Part shown: in pieces, positions 18,624-27,503 of the stretch | Layout: every line of letters starts with the position of its first letter | Position numbering within the stretch: the stretch's first letter is position 1 | Assembly: GCF_014926405.1 (NCBI RefSeq) | Contig: NZ_JACXXJ020000005.1 | Coordinates: forward strand, 3,329,001 to 3,393,000 | Source of the DNA: Agrobacterium vitis | GTDB taxonomy: Bacteria; Pseudomonadota; Alphaproteobacteria; Rhizobiales; Rhizobiaceae | Length of the DNA stretch: 64,000 nucleotides | Reading direction: 5' to 3' | Notes under the pieces: model-generated | Told to the model about the DNA's origin: nothing | The model's input: the letters and a program-made list of their open reading frames with translations, nothing else | Database searches by the model: none | Program-made: the position numbers and the translations under genes

Positions 18624-19991
18624 ATGAATGAGAACAAGCGTCAGGATCTGCTGGCCCGTATGCGTGGCGTACAAAAGGATGTGGACCGGAGCCGGGCCAG
18701 CCGCAGCCAGCAGAGCGTGTCGCGCAGCCAGCCTGGTTTTGCCGAACTGCCTGAATATAAGCAGGTGGTGATGCAGAAGCTTGTCAGCGAGCAGCTGAAC
18801 ATGCCCAATCCGTTTTACCGGGCGCATGAGAGCGCTTCCGGGGCAACGGCTGATATCGACGGGCGCGCCTATGATAATTTTGCCTCCTATGACTATCTCG
18901 GTTTGAACAGCGATCCGCGCATTCGCGACGCTGCTATGGCCGCCATCGACCAGTTTGGTATTTCGGCGTCTGCCAGCCGGCTTGTTGCCGGTGAGCGCAC
19001 CATTCATGCTGAGCTGGAAAAGGCCTTTGCCAAAAATTACCAGACCGAGGACGCTATCTGTTTCGTCAGCGGCTATCTGACCAATGTCACCACCATTGGC
19101 AGCCTGATGGGGCCGAAAGACCTGGTGATCCATGACGAGTTCATTCACAACAGCGCCCTGACCGGCATCAAGCTGTCGGGCGCCAATCGCCGCTTCTTCA
19201 AGCATAATGACATGGCGGATCTGGACCGTATTCTTGCGAGCCTCGCCCCCCTGCATGAACGGATCCTGGTGATCTCGGAGGGCATTTTCTCCATGGATGG
19301 GGATGTTGCCGATCTGCCGGGCCTTCTTGCCTTGAAAAAACAGTATAATTTCTGGCTGATGATGGACGAGGCCCATTCGCTGGGCGTACTTGGACAGCGT
19401 GGCCACGGCATTTTCGAACATTTCAATCTCGATCCCGCCGATGTCGATATCTGGATGGGGACGCTGTCGAAAACCACCTGTAGCTGCGGCGGCTATGTTG
19501 CCGGCAGCGAAGCGCTGATCACGCTGTTGAAGGCGCAGGCTGGTGGTTTCGTCTATAGTGTCGGCCTGGCGCCAGCGCTCGCGGCGGCAGCCATCGCCAG
19601 CCTGTCGGTGCTGGACGAGGAGCCGGACCGGGTAGAGGCTTTGCGTCGCAACAGCCAGCTTTTCCTGGAACAGGCCAAGCTGCGGGGTCTTGATACCGGT
19701 CTGAGCGAAGGTTTCTCGGTGGTGCCAGTGATCGTTGCGGATTCGGTGCGCGCTGTGCAGCTTTCCAATGAACTGTTCGAGGCGGGCATCAATGCTTTGC
19801 CGATCATCTATCCGGCGGTGCCGGAAGGCTTAGCGCGCCTGAGGTTCTTCATCACCAGCGCCCATACGCCCGACCAGATTACCCGCAGCGTGGACAAGGT
19901 GGCGGACATTCTGGATCGGCTGAAGGCCGAGAATTTCGGCATGGGCTCGATGGATGTCCAGAAGGTCATGCTGCAATTGGCGCAGCGCTGA
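18624..19991 (+). CDS. PLP-dependent alpha-oxoamine synthase (AONS/KBL/serine palmitoyltransferase family)
   Basis: A 455-residue fold-type I PLP enzyme. After a charged N-terminal extension of about 60 residues comes the substrate-entry segment YDYLGLNSDPRI. SGYLTN binds the cofactor, His170/His175 lie at the PLP stacking position, DEAHSLGVLG contains Asp248 and His251, and the PLP lysine is Lys283 in TLSKTTCSCGG. The family condenses an amino acid with an acyl thioester and loses CO2, giving a 2-amino-3-ketone. Placed directly after a PKS lacking a thioesterase, its acyl donor is probably the ACP-bound polyketide, as in fungal Fum8-type release. Biotin KAPA synthase is less likely because no bio genes are nearby. 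The amino acid partner is unknown. Confidence 0.9.
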   Translation: MNENKRQDLLARMRGVQKDVDRSRASRSQQSVSRSQPGFAELPEYKQVVMQKLVSEQLNMPNPFYRAHESASGATADIDGRAYDNFASYDYLGLNSDPRIRDAAMAAIDQFGISASASRLVAGERTIHAELEKAFAKNYQTEDAICFVSGYLTNVTTIGSLMGPKDLVIHDEFIHNSALTGIKLSGANRRFFKHNDMADLDRILASLAPLHERILVISEGIFSMDGDVADLPGLLALKKQYNFWLMMDEAHSLGVLGQRGHGIFEHFNLDPADVDIWMGTLSKTTCSCGGYVAGSEALITLLKAQAGGFVYSVGLAPALAAAAIASLSVLDEEPDRVEALRRNSQLFLEQAKLRGLDTGLSEGFSVVPVIVADSVRAVQLSNELFEAGINALPIIYPAVPEGLARLRFFITSAHTPDQITRSVDKVADILDRLKAENFGMGSMDVQKVMLQLAQR

Positions 19992-20002
19992 AGGACAAGA
20001 GC

Positions 20003-20791
20003 GTGAACAGCCGCAACCCGCCGCGCCATGTGATCATTACCGGCGGATCGAGCGGGATCGGGCTGGCCTTGGCGAAAGCCTATCTGTTGGCGGGGTCAAA
20101 GGTCAGTCTTGTTGCCCGCTCGCTGGTGCGGCTTGAGACGGCTCGCAGCCAGCTGCCGGAAGCCTGTTTTTCACATATTGGACTTCATGCTGCGGATGTA
20201 ACGGATTATCACGCCCTGTCGGTGGCCTTGCTGGCGGCTGAAGACAGTTTCGGACCCTGCGATCTGCTGATCACCTGTGCCGGCATCGTTCATCCGGCCA
20301 GCATGGAGGCCATGGACGTGGCCGATGCGCGCCAGCAACTCGACATCAATGTCATGGGAACGATCCATGCCGTTAAAGCCTTGTGGGCTGGGATGAGCGT
20401 ACGGGGCGGCACCATGTTGTTGGTTTCCTCCGGGGCCGCATTCATTGGTCTGCACGGCTATGGTCCTTACTGCGCCTCCAAGGCGGCGCTGGTCGGGCTG
20501 GCCGATTCGTTGCGCATGGAAGCGGTTGGTACCAAGCTGAGGGTGGCGATCTGTTTTCCACCCGATACCGATACGCCGCAACTGGCCGCAGAATTGCCCT
20601 TGCGCTCGCCTCAGGCACAGCGTGTGATGGGGACGGTCAAGCCCTGGAATGCCGACGCTGTGGCGGCACGCATCGTTCGTCAACTCCAAAAAGGCCGCCG
20701 GGAGATTGTCTTCGGCATGACGCTCCTGTTGCTCGCCCGCTTCGGCTCGCTGGTGCGACCGGTTTTATATTGGTGGTACAGCCGCCGTTGA
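20003..20791 (+). CDS. Short-chain dehydrogenase resembling 3-ketodihydrosphingosine reductase
   Basis: A 262-residue NADPH-type SDR. The cofactor motif is GGSSGIG, followed by CAG near residue 93, a catalytic Ser in LLVSSGAAF and YCASK (Tyr/Lys). The distinctive segment is FPPDTDTPQL near residue 190, which matches the PPDTDTP signature of KDSR/Tsc10 reductases. A hydrophobic C-terminus (LLLLARFGSLVRPVLYWW) may associate with membrane, as in that family. It starts with GTG at 20003, 11 bases past the oxoamine synthase stop, with AAGGA upstream, so it is translationally close-coupled. The inferred role is reduction of the 3-keto group made by the preceding enzyme to an amino alcohol. Confidence 0.88.
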   Translation: MNSRNPPRHVIITGGSSGIGLALAKAYLLAGSKVSLVARSLVRLETARSQLPEACFSHIGLHAADVTDYHALSVALLAAEDSFGPCDLLITCAGIVHPASMEAMDVADARQQLDINVMGTIHAVKALWAGMSVRGGTMLLVSSGAAFIGLHGYGPYCASKAALVGLADSLRMEAVGTKLRVAICFPPDTDTPQLAAELPLRSPQAQRVMGTVKPWNADAVAARIVRQLQKGRREIVFGMTLLLLARFGSLVRPVLYWWYSRR

Positions 20792-20801
20792 AGGCTTGCA
20801 G

Positions 20802-21401
20802 TCACTGCGCGCCAATCTCGTCCTTGAGAACCTGAATCCGTCCGGCGCTGACGTCAACGATCATGCCAAGGGTCGCTTCCAGCCGTTCCTCCGGGATGGC
20901 GAGGGTCAGTTCGGCGCCGGTATCGGTAAAACTCTCCTTGATGACAAGCAGATCTGCGACTGTGGTCAGCCGGGCCTTGACCAGTGCCAGATCGGAAAAG
21001 CCGACGCGGATGGTCTTTGTTGCCCGCAGGATGATTTCCACCTTTTCGGCTTGCCGCAGGCATTGCGCCGCCGTGACGCCATAGGCCCGGATCAGGCCGC
21101 CGCTGCCCAGAAGAATGCCACCGAACCAGCGGGTGACGATGACCAGCACGCCATCCAGCGTCTGGCCGTCGATGGCTTGCAGGATCGGTTTTCCGGCAGT
21201 GCCGGAAGGCTCGCCATCGTCGTTGAAGCGATAGGTCTGCCCCAGCCGCCATGCCCAGCAATTGTGGTTGGCGCTAGCATCGGATTCCCCCTCCAGAAGG
21301 GGGCGGATGTCATTTTCATGGGAGATCGGAAAAGCGATGGCGCGAAACCGGCTCTTCTTGATCTCCTGTTCATAGCTGTGTAGGCCGAGAAGGGTAAACA
21401 T
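20802..21401 (-). CDS. YigZ/IMPACT family protein
   Basis: A 199-residue protein of the UPF0029 family. The N-terminal domain carries KSRFRAIAF, the central NHNCWAWRLG and DDGEPSGTAGKPIL, and RWFGGILLGSGGLIRAYG, all diagnostic of YigZ/IMPACT. A C-terminal DUF1949-like half follows. The E. coli relative is about 204 residues. The molecular role in bacteria is not settled; the eukaryotic relative modulates GCN2. I chose the ATG at 21401 because it gives the usual length; the frame is open 21 codons upstream without a ribosome site. It is convergent with the SDR, 10 bp apart. Confidence 0.9.
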   Translation of the reverse strand: MFTLLGLHSYEQEIKKSRFRAIAFPISHENDIRPLLEGESDASANHNCWAWRLGQTYRFNDDGEPSGTAGKPILQAIDGQTLDGVLVIVTRWFGGILLGSGGLIRAYGVTAAQCLRQAEKVEIILRATKTIRVGFSDLALVKARLTTVADLLVIKESFTDTGAELTLAIPEERLEATLGMIVDVSAGRIQVLKDEIGAQ

Positions 21402-21699
21402 CACCCTTTGTGACGTGATTTGAGTCGCAAGAAAAGACCGATCGTTGCCGCGATAGCGGCTCATCAGAGAAAAGGAGACGATCCAGTTCCACGCAAGCGA
21501 CGGCTTCTAGGGTTATCAGGGAGAGCTTGGAGATCTGGCTCGGGTTTTGGGCTTTGATCCGGCAGTTTGACTGCCTGCCTTGGCCGGCCTGATCGAACTC
21601 CTTGGAAAATGACAGTGTTGCGGCGTCTTTTCGCGTCATGAGGACGTTGGTCGCTGCCAGCAGAAAGCCGGGATGATCCCGGGGAAACAGGATAGGCCT

Positions 21700-21864
21700 A
21701 TGTCTGACGATTTCGAACCAGAAGCGACCATCGAAACCTCCAATCTGGCAGCTCTGGTTCTGAGCCAGGAAATCGATTCGCTCACCGATGTCCTCGTCAA
21801 GGCCCTTTACGAAGTCTACCGCATTCTCGACGACAGCCATGAGCAGCCCGGCACTGTGCACTGA
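21700..21864 (+). CDS. Small acidic hypothetical protein
   Basis: A 54-codon frame beginning MSDDFEPEATIETSNLAALV. The ATG follows AGGATAGG at plausible spacing. The product is acidic and probably helical (LSQEIDSLTDVLVKALYEVYRIL), with no recognisable domain. It lies alone between yigZ and putR, convergent with putR. It could be a real rhizobial small protein or a chance frame; conservation would decide. Confidence 0.45.
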   Translation: MSDDFEPEATIETSNLAALVLSQEIDSLTDVLVKALYEVYRILDDSHEQPGTVH

Positions 21865-21891
21865 CGGGTAAGGTCGGCAAGACAAAACCGT

Positions 21892-22362
21892 TTACCGCCC
21901 ATATTCCTTGACGGCCTGCATGACGACGAAGGTCGATGTGCTCGCCACATGCGGCAGGCTGGAGATCTTCTCACCCAGAACCTGCCGATAGCGACGGATA
22001 TCGCCGGTGCGCACCTTCAACAGATAGTCGAAGGCGCCGGCGATCATATGGCATTCCTCAACTTCCCGGATTTTACGCACCGCCGTGTTGAATTCCGTCA
22101 ATGCCGTTTCACGTGTGTCGGACAGTTTCACCTCGGCGAAGGCGATGTGGTCGAGGCCGAATTTACGGGCATCCAGCACGGCGCGGAAGCCGAGAATATA
22201 GCCCTCATCCATCAGCCGTTTCAGGCGCACCTGGCAGGGTGTTTTCGATAGTCCGACCCGTTCGGATAGGTCTGTGATCGACATCCGGCCATCCTGCGAG
22301 AGGGCCTCGACAATTTTCATGTCAAATTGGTCGATCCCACTGTCCGATTCCATTTTGGCCAT
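21892..22362 (-). CDS. putR: Lrp/AsnC-family regulator, probable PutR
   Basis: A 156-residue regulator. The N-terminal winged helix-turn-helix (about residues 10-60) shows DMKIVEALSQDGRMSITDL and VGLSKTPCQVRLKRL. The C-terminal RAM/effector domain (about 70-150) has VEECHMIAGAFDYLLKVRTGD. It is divergent from putA with about 130 bp between, the arrangement of proline-responsive PutR in Agrobacterium and relatives, where it activates putA. The start is the second of two adjacent ATGs after AGGAGAT. The gene name rests on context and family. Confidence 0.88.
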   Translation of the reverse strand: MAKMESDSGIDQFDMKIVEALSQDGRMSITDLSERVGLSKTPCQVRLKRLMDEGYILGFRAVLDARKFGLDHIAFAEVKLSDTRETALTEFNTAVRKIREVEECHMIAGAFDYLLKVRTGDIRRYRQVLGEKISSLPHVASTSTFVVMQAVKEYGR

Positions 22363-22495
22363 CATATCTCCTGAAAAACTGCAATTTTTTAGAGAATTTA
22401 CCTAGATTGTCCATGAATTCAAGTTCGCTGATCGAGCTTGCCCCATGGTATGATCCGGCTACCGCCAAAAATTCCGTCGAGCCAGGATAACAGTG
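22363..22495. promoter_or_regulatory. putR-putA divergent regulatory region
   Basis: 133 bp between divergent starts, with an AT-rich core (TTTTTTAGAGAATTT near 22385). This is the expected site for PutR binding and both promoters. No precise operator could be defined by eye. Confidence 0.5.
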
Positions 22496-25400
22496 ATGAA
22501 CCAGACCATTTCCGTCGCATCGCAGGCCGTTTCATCCTCTCCAGATCCGATCTTTGCCGCTTTCGCACCGCCTTTGCGTCAGCCAAGCCCTTTGCGTCAG
22601 GCGATCACGGCGGCCTATCGCCGCCCGGAGCCGGAATGCCTCTCACCGCTACTGGAGGCAGCCCGCTTGCCGGATGCGATGCGGCGGTCCGTTGAAGACA
22701 CCGCCCGCACATTGATCGAAGCCCTGCGCGCCAAGCACAGCGGCAGCGGCGTAGAAGGGCTGGTGCATGAATATTCGCTGTCCAGCCAGGAAGGCGTGGC
22801 GCTGATGTGCCTGGCCGAAGCGCTGCTGCGCATTCCCGACCACGCCACCCGCGATGCGCTGATCCGCGACAAGATTGCCGAGGGCGATTGGAAAGCCCAT
22901 CTCGGCGGTGGCCGGTCGCTGTTCGTCAATGCCGCCACCTGGGGACTGGTGGTGACCGGCAAACTGACCTCGACCGTCAATGATCGCGGTCTGTCCGCAG
23001 CTTTGACCCGGCTGATTGCCCGTTGCGGCGAGCCGGTCATTCGCCGGGGTGTCGATATGGCCATGCGGATGATGGGGGAGCAATTCGTTACCGGCGAAAC
23101 CATCGAGGAGGCGCTGAAACGCGCCCGTCCGCTGGAAGTCAGGGGCTTTCGCTATTCCTACGACATGCTGGGCGAGGCGGCGACCACGGCTGGCGATGCG
23201 GCGCGGTATTTCCGGGATTACCAGCAGGCCATCCATGCCATCGGCAAGGCCTCGGCGGGACGCGGCATTTATGACGGTCCCGGCATTTCCATCAAGCTGT
23301 CGGCCCTGCATCCGCGCTACAGCCGCACCAAGGCTGAGCGGGTGATGGGTGAATTGCTGCCGCAGGTCAAGGCGCTGGCGCTGCTGGCCAAGCAGTATGA
23401 TATTGGCCTCAATATCGATGCCGAAGAGGCCGACCGGCTGGAACTGTCGTTGGATCTGCTGGAAGACCTCTGCCTCGATCCCGCCTTGTCGGGCTGGGAT
23501 GGCATGGGCTTCGTGGTGCAGGCCTATGGCAAGCGCTGCCCCTTCGTGTTAGATTTCATCATTGATCTTGCCCGCCGCGCAGAGCGCCGGATCATGGTGA
23601 GGCTGGTCAAGGGGGCCTATTGGGATGCCGAGATCAAGCGGGCGCAGGTCGATGGGCTGGAGGATTTTCCGGTCTATACCCGCAAGGTCCACACCGACGT
23701 TTCCTATATCGCTTGCGCCAAAAAGCTGCTGGCGGCGCGGGATGTGATTTTTCCGCAATTTGCCACCCACAATGCCCAGACGCTGGCGGCAATCTATCAT
23801 CTGGCCGGCCCTGATTTCAAAACCGGCTCCTACGAGTTTCAGTGCCTGCATGGCATGGGCGAACCGCTCTATGACGAAGTGGTTGGCAAGGCGAAGCTTG
23901 GCCGGCCCTGCCGGATCTACGCGCCTGTGGGTACGCATGAGACGCTGCTGGCCTATCTGGTGCGCCGCCTGTTGGAAAATGGTGCCAATTCCTCCTTCGT
24001 CAATCGGATCGCCGATCCGGCCATATCCGTGGATGCATTGATCGCGGATCCAACCGAAACCGTGCTCGCCATGCCGCAGCCGGGGGCAAAGCATGACAGG
24101 ATTGCCTTGCCCGCCGATCTTTTCGAAGGTCGCAAAAATTCCGCAGGCCTTGATCTTAGCAATGAAGCTGTGTTGCAGGCGCTTGGCGAGACCCTGCGCC
24201 AAACCGCTCGCGGGTCTTGGGACGCGGTGCCCGCTTTGATTGCCGGGACAAGTGCCGGGCCTGTCCGTCCCGTCGTCAATCCTGGCGACCACCGTGATGT
24301 GGTTGGCAGTATCAGGGAAGCAACCGAGGAAGAGGCGCGTCAGGCCGTGGCCGATGCTGCGCTTCATGCGCTGACGTGGGCGAAGACGGCACCTTTGGAG
24401 CGGGCGCGGATGCTGGACGAGGCTGCTGACCTGATGCAGGCACGGTTGCCGGTGCTACTGGGGCTGATCATGCGCGAGGCGGGCAAATCGGCGGCCAATG
24501 CCATTGCCGAAGTGCGCGAGGCCATCGACTTTCTACGCTATTACGCCGAACAGGCGCGTCGCACCTTGGGGCCGGTGCATGCGCCATTGGGGCAGATCGT
24601 CTGCATCAGTCCCTGGAATTTTCCGTTGGCGATTTTCACCGGACAGGTGGCGGCAGCGCTGGTGGCAGGCAATCCGGTTCTGGCCAAGCCCCCCGAGGAA
24701 ACACCGCTGATCGCCGCTGAGGCCGTGCGCCTCCTGCATCAGGCAGGTGTCCCCGGTGCTGCCCTCCAGCTTTTGCCCGGTGACGGGCGGATCGGGGCGG
24801 CATTGGTCGCCTCGCCGCAGGTGGCAGGCGTGATGTTTACCGGCTCGACCGAGGTTGCCAAGCTGATCCAGAGGGAACTTGCCGGGCGTCTGCTGGCCAA
24901 TGGCAGGCCGATCCCGCTGATTGCCGAGACCGGTGGCCAAAATGCGATGATTGTCGATTCCTCGGCGCTTGCCGAACAGGTGGTGGCGGATGTGATTGCC
25001 TCGGCCTTCGACAGCGCCGGTCAGCGTTGTTCAGCGCTCCGGGTTTTGTGCCTTCAGGACGAGGTGGCGGATCGCATTCTTGCCATGCTGAAAGGCGCGC
25101 TGCATGAACTGACCTTGGGCCGCACCGACCGGCTGTCTACCGATATCGGCCCGGTGATTACCGCCGAGGCCAAGGGCGTGATCGAGGCACATATTGCTGC
25201 CATGCGCGCCAAGGGCAAGGCGGTGGAGCAGATCGGTGCGGGTGATGGCACTGAGCACGGCACCTTCGTTGCACCGACCATCATCGAGATCGGTGCATTG
25301 TCTGATCTTAAGCGGGAAGTATTTGGCCCGGTCCTGCATGTGCTGCGCTACCGGCGCAACGATCTCGATCGCCTGATCGACCAGATCAATGCCACCGGCT

Positions 25401-26215
25401 ATGGCCTGACCTTCGGCCTGCATACACGGCTGGATGAGACCGTTGCCCATGTGACATCAAGGGTGAAGGCGGGTAATCTTTACATCAACCGCAATGTCAT
25501 TGGCGCGGTGGTCGGCGTGCAGCCGTTCGGTGGCCGTGGCCTGTCCGGCACCGGGCCGAAGGCTGGCGGGCCGCTCTATCTGGGCCGTCTGGTTGAAAAG
25601 CCGCCTGTGCCGCCGCAGCATAGTTCGGTTCATGTCGATCCGGGCCTGCTGGATTTTGCCAAATGGCTTGACGAGCAGGGTGAAACAGCAGCGGCGGAAG
25701 CAGCACGCAGCCTCGGCAGCCTTTCGGCGGTCGGTTTGGTTCAGGATCTGCCTGGGCCAGTCGGCGAGCACAATCTGTATGCCCTGCATCCGCGTGGCAC
25801 CATTCTGCTGCTGCCCCGCACCAGGCAGGGGCTTTACCGGCAAGTGGCCAGCGCGCTGGCGACGGGCAATAGCATGGTTATCGATGCAAGCGCCGTTCGC
25901 CACGAAGCGCTGGCGGGTCTGCCGGATGGTGTGCTTGCCCGTGTCCATTTCGTCCAAGCGTCAGGCTGGGCTGAAGCCGGTCCTTTCGCAGGCGCATTGC
26001 TGGAAGGCGAGGGGGAGCAGATTATCGAGCAGGCAAAAGCCATTGCCGCCCTGTCCGGTCCACTGGTCCTGACCCAGGTGGCTTCCAGTGATAAGCTGGC
26101 TAAGAAAATTGGTGTTGATGATGCCTACTGCCTGAACTGGCTGGTTGAGGAAGTTTCGGTGTCCACCAATACGGCTGCTGCCGGAGGCAATGCCAGCCTG
26201 ATGGCCATCGGCTGA
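22496..26215 (+). CDS. putA: Bifunctional proline dehydrogenase / P5C dehydrogenase PutA
   Basis: A 1239-residue enzyme oxidising proline to glutamate. A helical N-terminal part is followed by the FAD-dependent proline dehydrogenase barrel (about 190-480; RLVKGAYWDAEIKRAQVDG and LLENGANSSFVNRI). The NAD-dependent P5C dehydrogenase follows (about 560-1020; SPWNFPLAIFTG, Glu811 in AETGGQNA, Cys845 in AGQRCSALR). A C-terminal domain of about 200 residues ends the protein. It lacks the ribbon-helix-helix DNA-binding domain of enteric PutA, consistent with control by the divergent Lrp-type gene. A GTG codon directly precedes the chosen ATG. Confidence 0.97.
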   Translation: MNQTISVASQAVSSSPDPIFAAFAPPLRQPSPLRQAITAAYRRPEPECLSPLLEAARLPDAMRRSVEDTARTLIEALRAKHSGSGVEGLVHEYSLSSQEGVALMCLAEALLRIPDHATRDALIRDKIAEGDWKAHLGGGRSLFVNAATWGLVVTGKLTSTVNDRGLSAALTRLIARCGEPVIRRGVDMAMRMMGEQFVTGETIEEALKRARPLEVRGFRYSYDMLGEAATTAGDAARYFRDYQQAIHAIGKASAGRGIYDGPGISIKLSALHPRYSRTKAERVMGELLPQVKALALLAKQYDIGLNIDAEEADRLELSLDLLEDLCLDPALSGWDGMGFVVQAYGKRCPFVLDFIIDLARRAERRIMVRLVKGAYWDAEIKRAQVDGLEDFPVYTRKVHTDVSYIACAKKLLAARDVIFPQFATHNAQTLAAIYHLAGPDFKTGSYEFQCLHGMGEPLYDEVVGKAKLGRPCRIYAPVGTHETLLAYLVRRLLENGANSSFVNRIADPAISVDALIADPTETVLAMPQPGAKHDRIALPADLFEGRKNSAGLDLSNEAVLQALGETLRQTARGSWDAVPALIAGTSAGPVRPVVNPGDHRDVVGSIREATEEEARQAVADAALHALTWAKTAPLERARMLDEAADLMQARLPVLLGLIMREAGKSAANAIAEVREAIDFLRYYAEQARRTLGPVHAPLGQIVCISPWNFPLAIFTGQVAAALVAGNPVLAKPPEETPLIAAEAVRLLHQAGVPGAALQLLPGDGRIGAALVASPQVAGVMFTGSTEVAKLIQRELAGRLLANGRPIPLIAETGGQNAMIVDSSALAEQVVADVIASAFDSAGQRCSALRVLCLQDEVADRILAMLKGALHELTLGRTDRLSTDIGPVITAEAKGVIEAHIAAMRAKGKAVEQIGAGDGTEHGTFVAPTIIEIGALSDLKREVFGPVLHVLRYRRNDLDRLIDQINATGYGLTFGLHTRLDETVAHVTSRVKAGNLYINRNVIGAVVGVQPFGGRGLSGTGPKAGGPLYLGRLVEKPPVPPQHSSVHVDPGLLDFAKWLDEQGETAAAEAARSLGSLSAVGLVQDLPGPVGEHNLYALHPRGTILLLPRTRQGLYRQVASALATGNSMVIDASAVRHEALAGLPDGVLARVHFVQASGWAEAGPFAGALLEGEGEQIIEQAKAIAALSGPLVLTQVASSDKLAKKIGVDDAYCLNWLVEEVSVSTNTAAAGGNASLMAIG

Positions 26216-26282
26216 GGGTTCCGCTTGCTTTTAACCTGTCCTTTGCCCAAAAACGCCTGATAGTCGAACGCAAGGCACGGGC

Positions 26283-27503
26283 ATGGCAGGCAAGACGGTT
26301 GCAATCATCGGCGGGGGGCCTGCGGGGCTAATGGTGGCGGATAGTCTGTCGCGGGCTGGTCTGACCGTGACGATCTATGAGGCTATGCCGACACTGGCCC
26401 GGAAATTTCTCCTGGCCGGGAAATCGGGCCTGAATATCACCCATTCCGAAGAGTATGCGCGGTTTTCGAGCCGCTTCGGGGAGGCCGGAAGCCATTTAAA
26501 GGTAGCTCTCGATGATTTTACGCCGGACGATGTGCGCGCCTGGGCGGCGGATCTTGGAACGGAGACCTTCATCGGCTCCTCAGGCCGGGTCTTTCCAAAG
26601 GCGATGAAGGCCTCGCCACTGCTTCGGGCCTGGATCAAGGCATTGCAGGATCGGGGCGTGATGATCCGCACCCGGCATCGCTGGACCGGCTTTTCCAAAA
26701 ATGGCTATCGGTTTGCAACGCCGGATGGCGATGTCACTGTTATGGCAGATGCCGTGGTGTTGGCGCTGGGTGGGGCAAGTTGGCCACGGTTAGGTTCGGA
26801 TGCTTCCTGGGTGCCGTGGCTACGGGACATCGGCGTTGCAGTCACGGATTTCAAGCCTGCCAATTGCGGCTTTGACATTGCCTGGAGCGATGTGTTCCGT
26901 GAAAGGTTTGCCGGCCAGCCGATCAAATCGGTTGTCGCCACGTCTAGGTCGGGTCAGATCCAGGGCGAATTTGTCATTTCCCGGCATGGGATCGAGGGCA
27001 GCCTGATCTATGCCCATGCGGCAGCCCTGCGCGATAATCTTTGCCATCATGGCAAGGCAGAGCTTCTGCTTGATCTGGCACCCGGCAAGCGGCTTGAAAA
27101 ACTGGCGGACGATCTTGCCCGTCAACCCGCAAAGGCCAGTCTCTCGACAAGGCTTCGTAAGGCAGCCTCTCTGGATGGCGTCAAGGCAGCGCTGTTGCGG
27201 GAGGTCGTACCCGATATCGCCACCCGGGATGCCACATCGCTTGCGGGTCTCATCAAGGCTTTGCCGGTGCCGTTGCTGCGGCCAAGACCGCTGGCGGAAG
27301 CGATTTCCTCGGCAGGGGGCGTCAACTGGAGTGGGATCGACAGCAATTACATGCTGGTAGACCGGCCTGGCCTGTTCGTCGCCGGAGAAATGCTGGATTG
27401 GGAAGCGCCAACCGGCGGCTATCTGTTGACCGCTTGCTTTGCCACCGGCCGGGCGGCGGCGGTTGGCGTGATTCGCTGGCTCACCGATGATGCAGGTGGT
27501 TGA
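26283..27503 (+). CDS. FAD-dependent oxidoreductase, HI0933/BaiN-like (TIGR03862 type)
   Basis: A 406-residue flavoprotein. The N-terminal dinucleotide-binding motif is IIGGGPAGLMVAD, followed by LAGKSGLNITHSE, typical of the HI0933 family. The C-terminal FAD-contact segment is AGEMLDWEAPTGGYLL. AAGGCACGGGC precedes the ATG. The family includes BaiN-type reductases, but the substrate of this subgroup is unknown. It is 67 bp downstream of putA on the same strand and may be co-transcribed; functional linkage to proline catabolism is not established. Confidence 0.88.
   Translation: MAGKTVAIIGGGPAGLMVADSLSRAGLTVTIYEAMPTLARKFLLAGKSGLNITHSEEYARFSSRFGEAGSHLKVALDDFTPDDVRAWAADLGTETFIGSSGRVFPKAMKASPLLRAWIKALQDRGVMIRTRHRWTGFSKNGYRFATPDGDVTVMADAVVLALGGASWPRLGSDASWVPWLRDIGVAVTDFKPANCGFDIAWSDVFRERFAGQPIKSVVATSRSGQIQGEFVISRHGIEGSLIYAHAAALRDNLCHHGKAELLLDLAPGKRLEKLADDLARQPAKASLSTRLRKAASLDGVKAALLREVVPDIATRDATSLAGLIKALPVPLLRPRPLAEAISSAGGVNWSGIDSNYMLVDRPGLFVAGEMLDWEAPTGGYLLTACFATGRAAAVGVIRWLTDDAGG

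Noticed and set aside
18624..19991. Calling the PLP enzyme BioF (biotin KAPA synthase)
   Set aside because: The fold is shared, but no bioB, bioD or bioA is nearby, it has an extra N-terminal extension, and it is flanked by a PKS and a KDSR-like SDR.
21370..21885. 171-codon minus-strand frame between yigZ and putR
   Set aside because: It overlaps the start of yigZ and lies opposite the small acidic frame, with no ribosome site or domain character.
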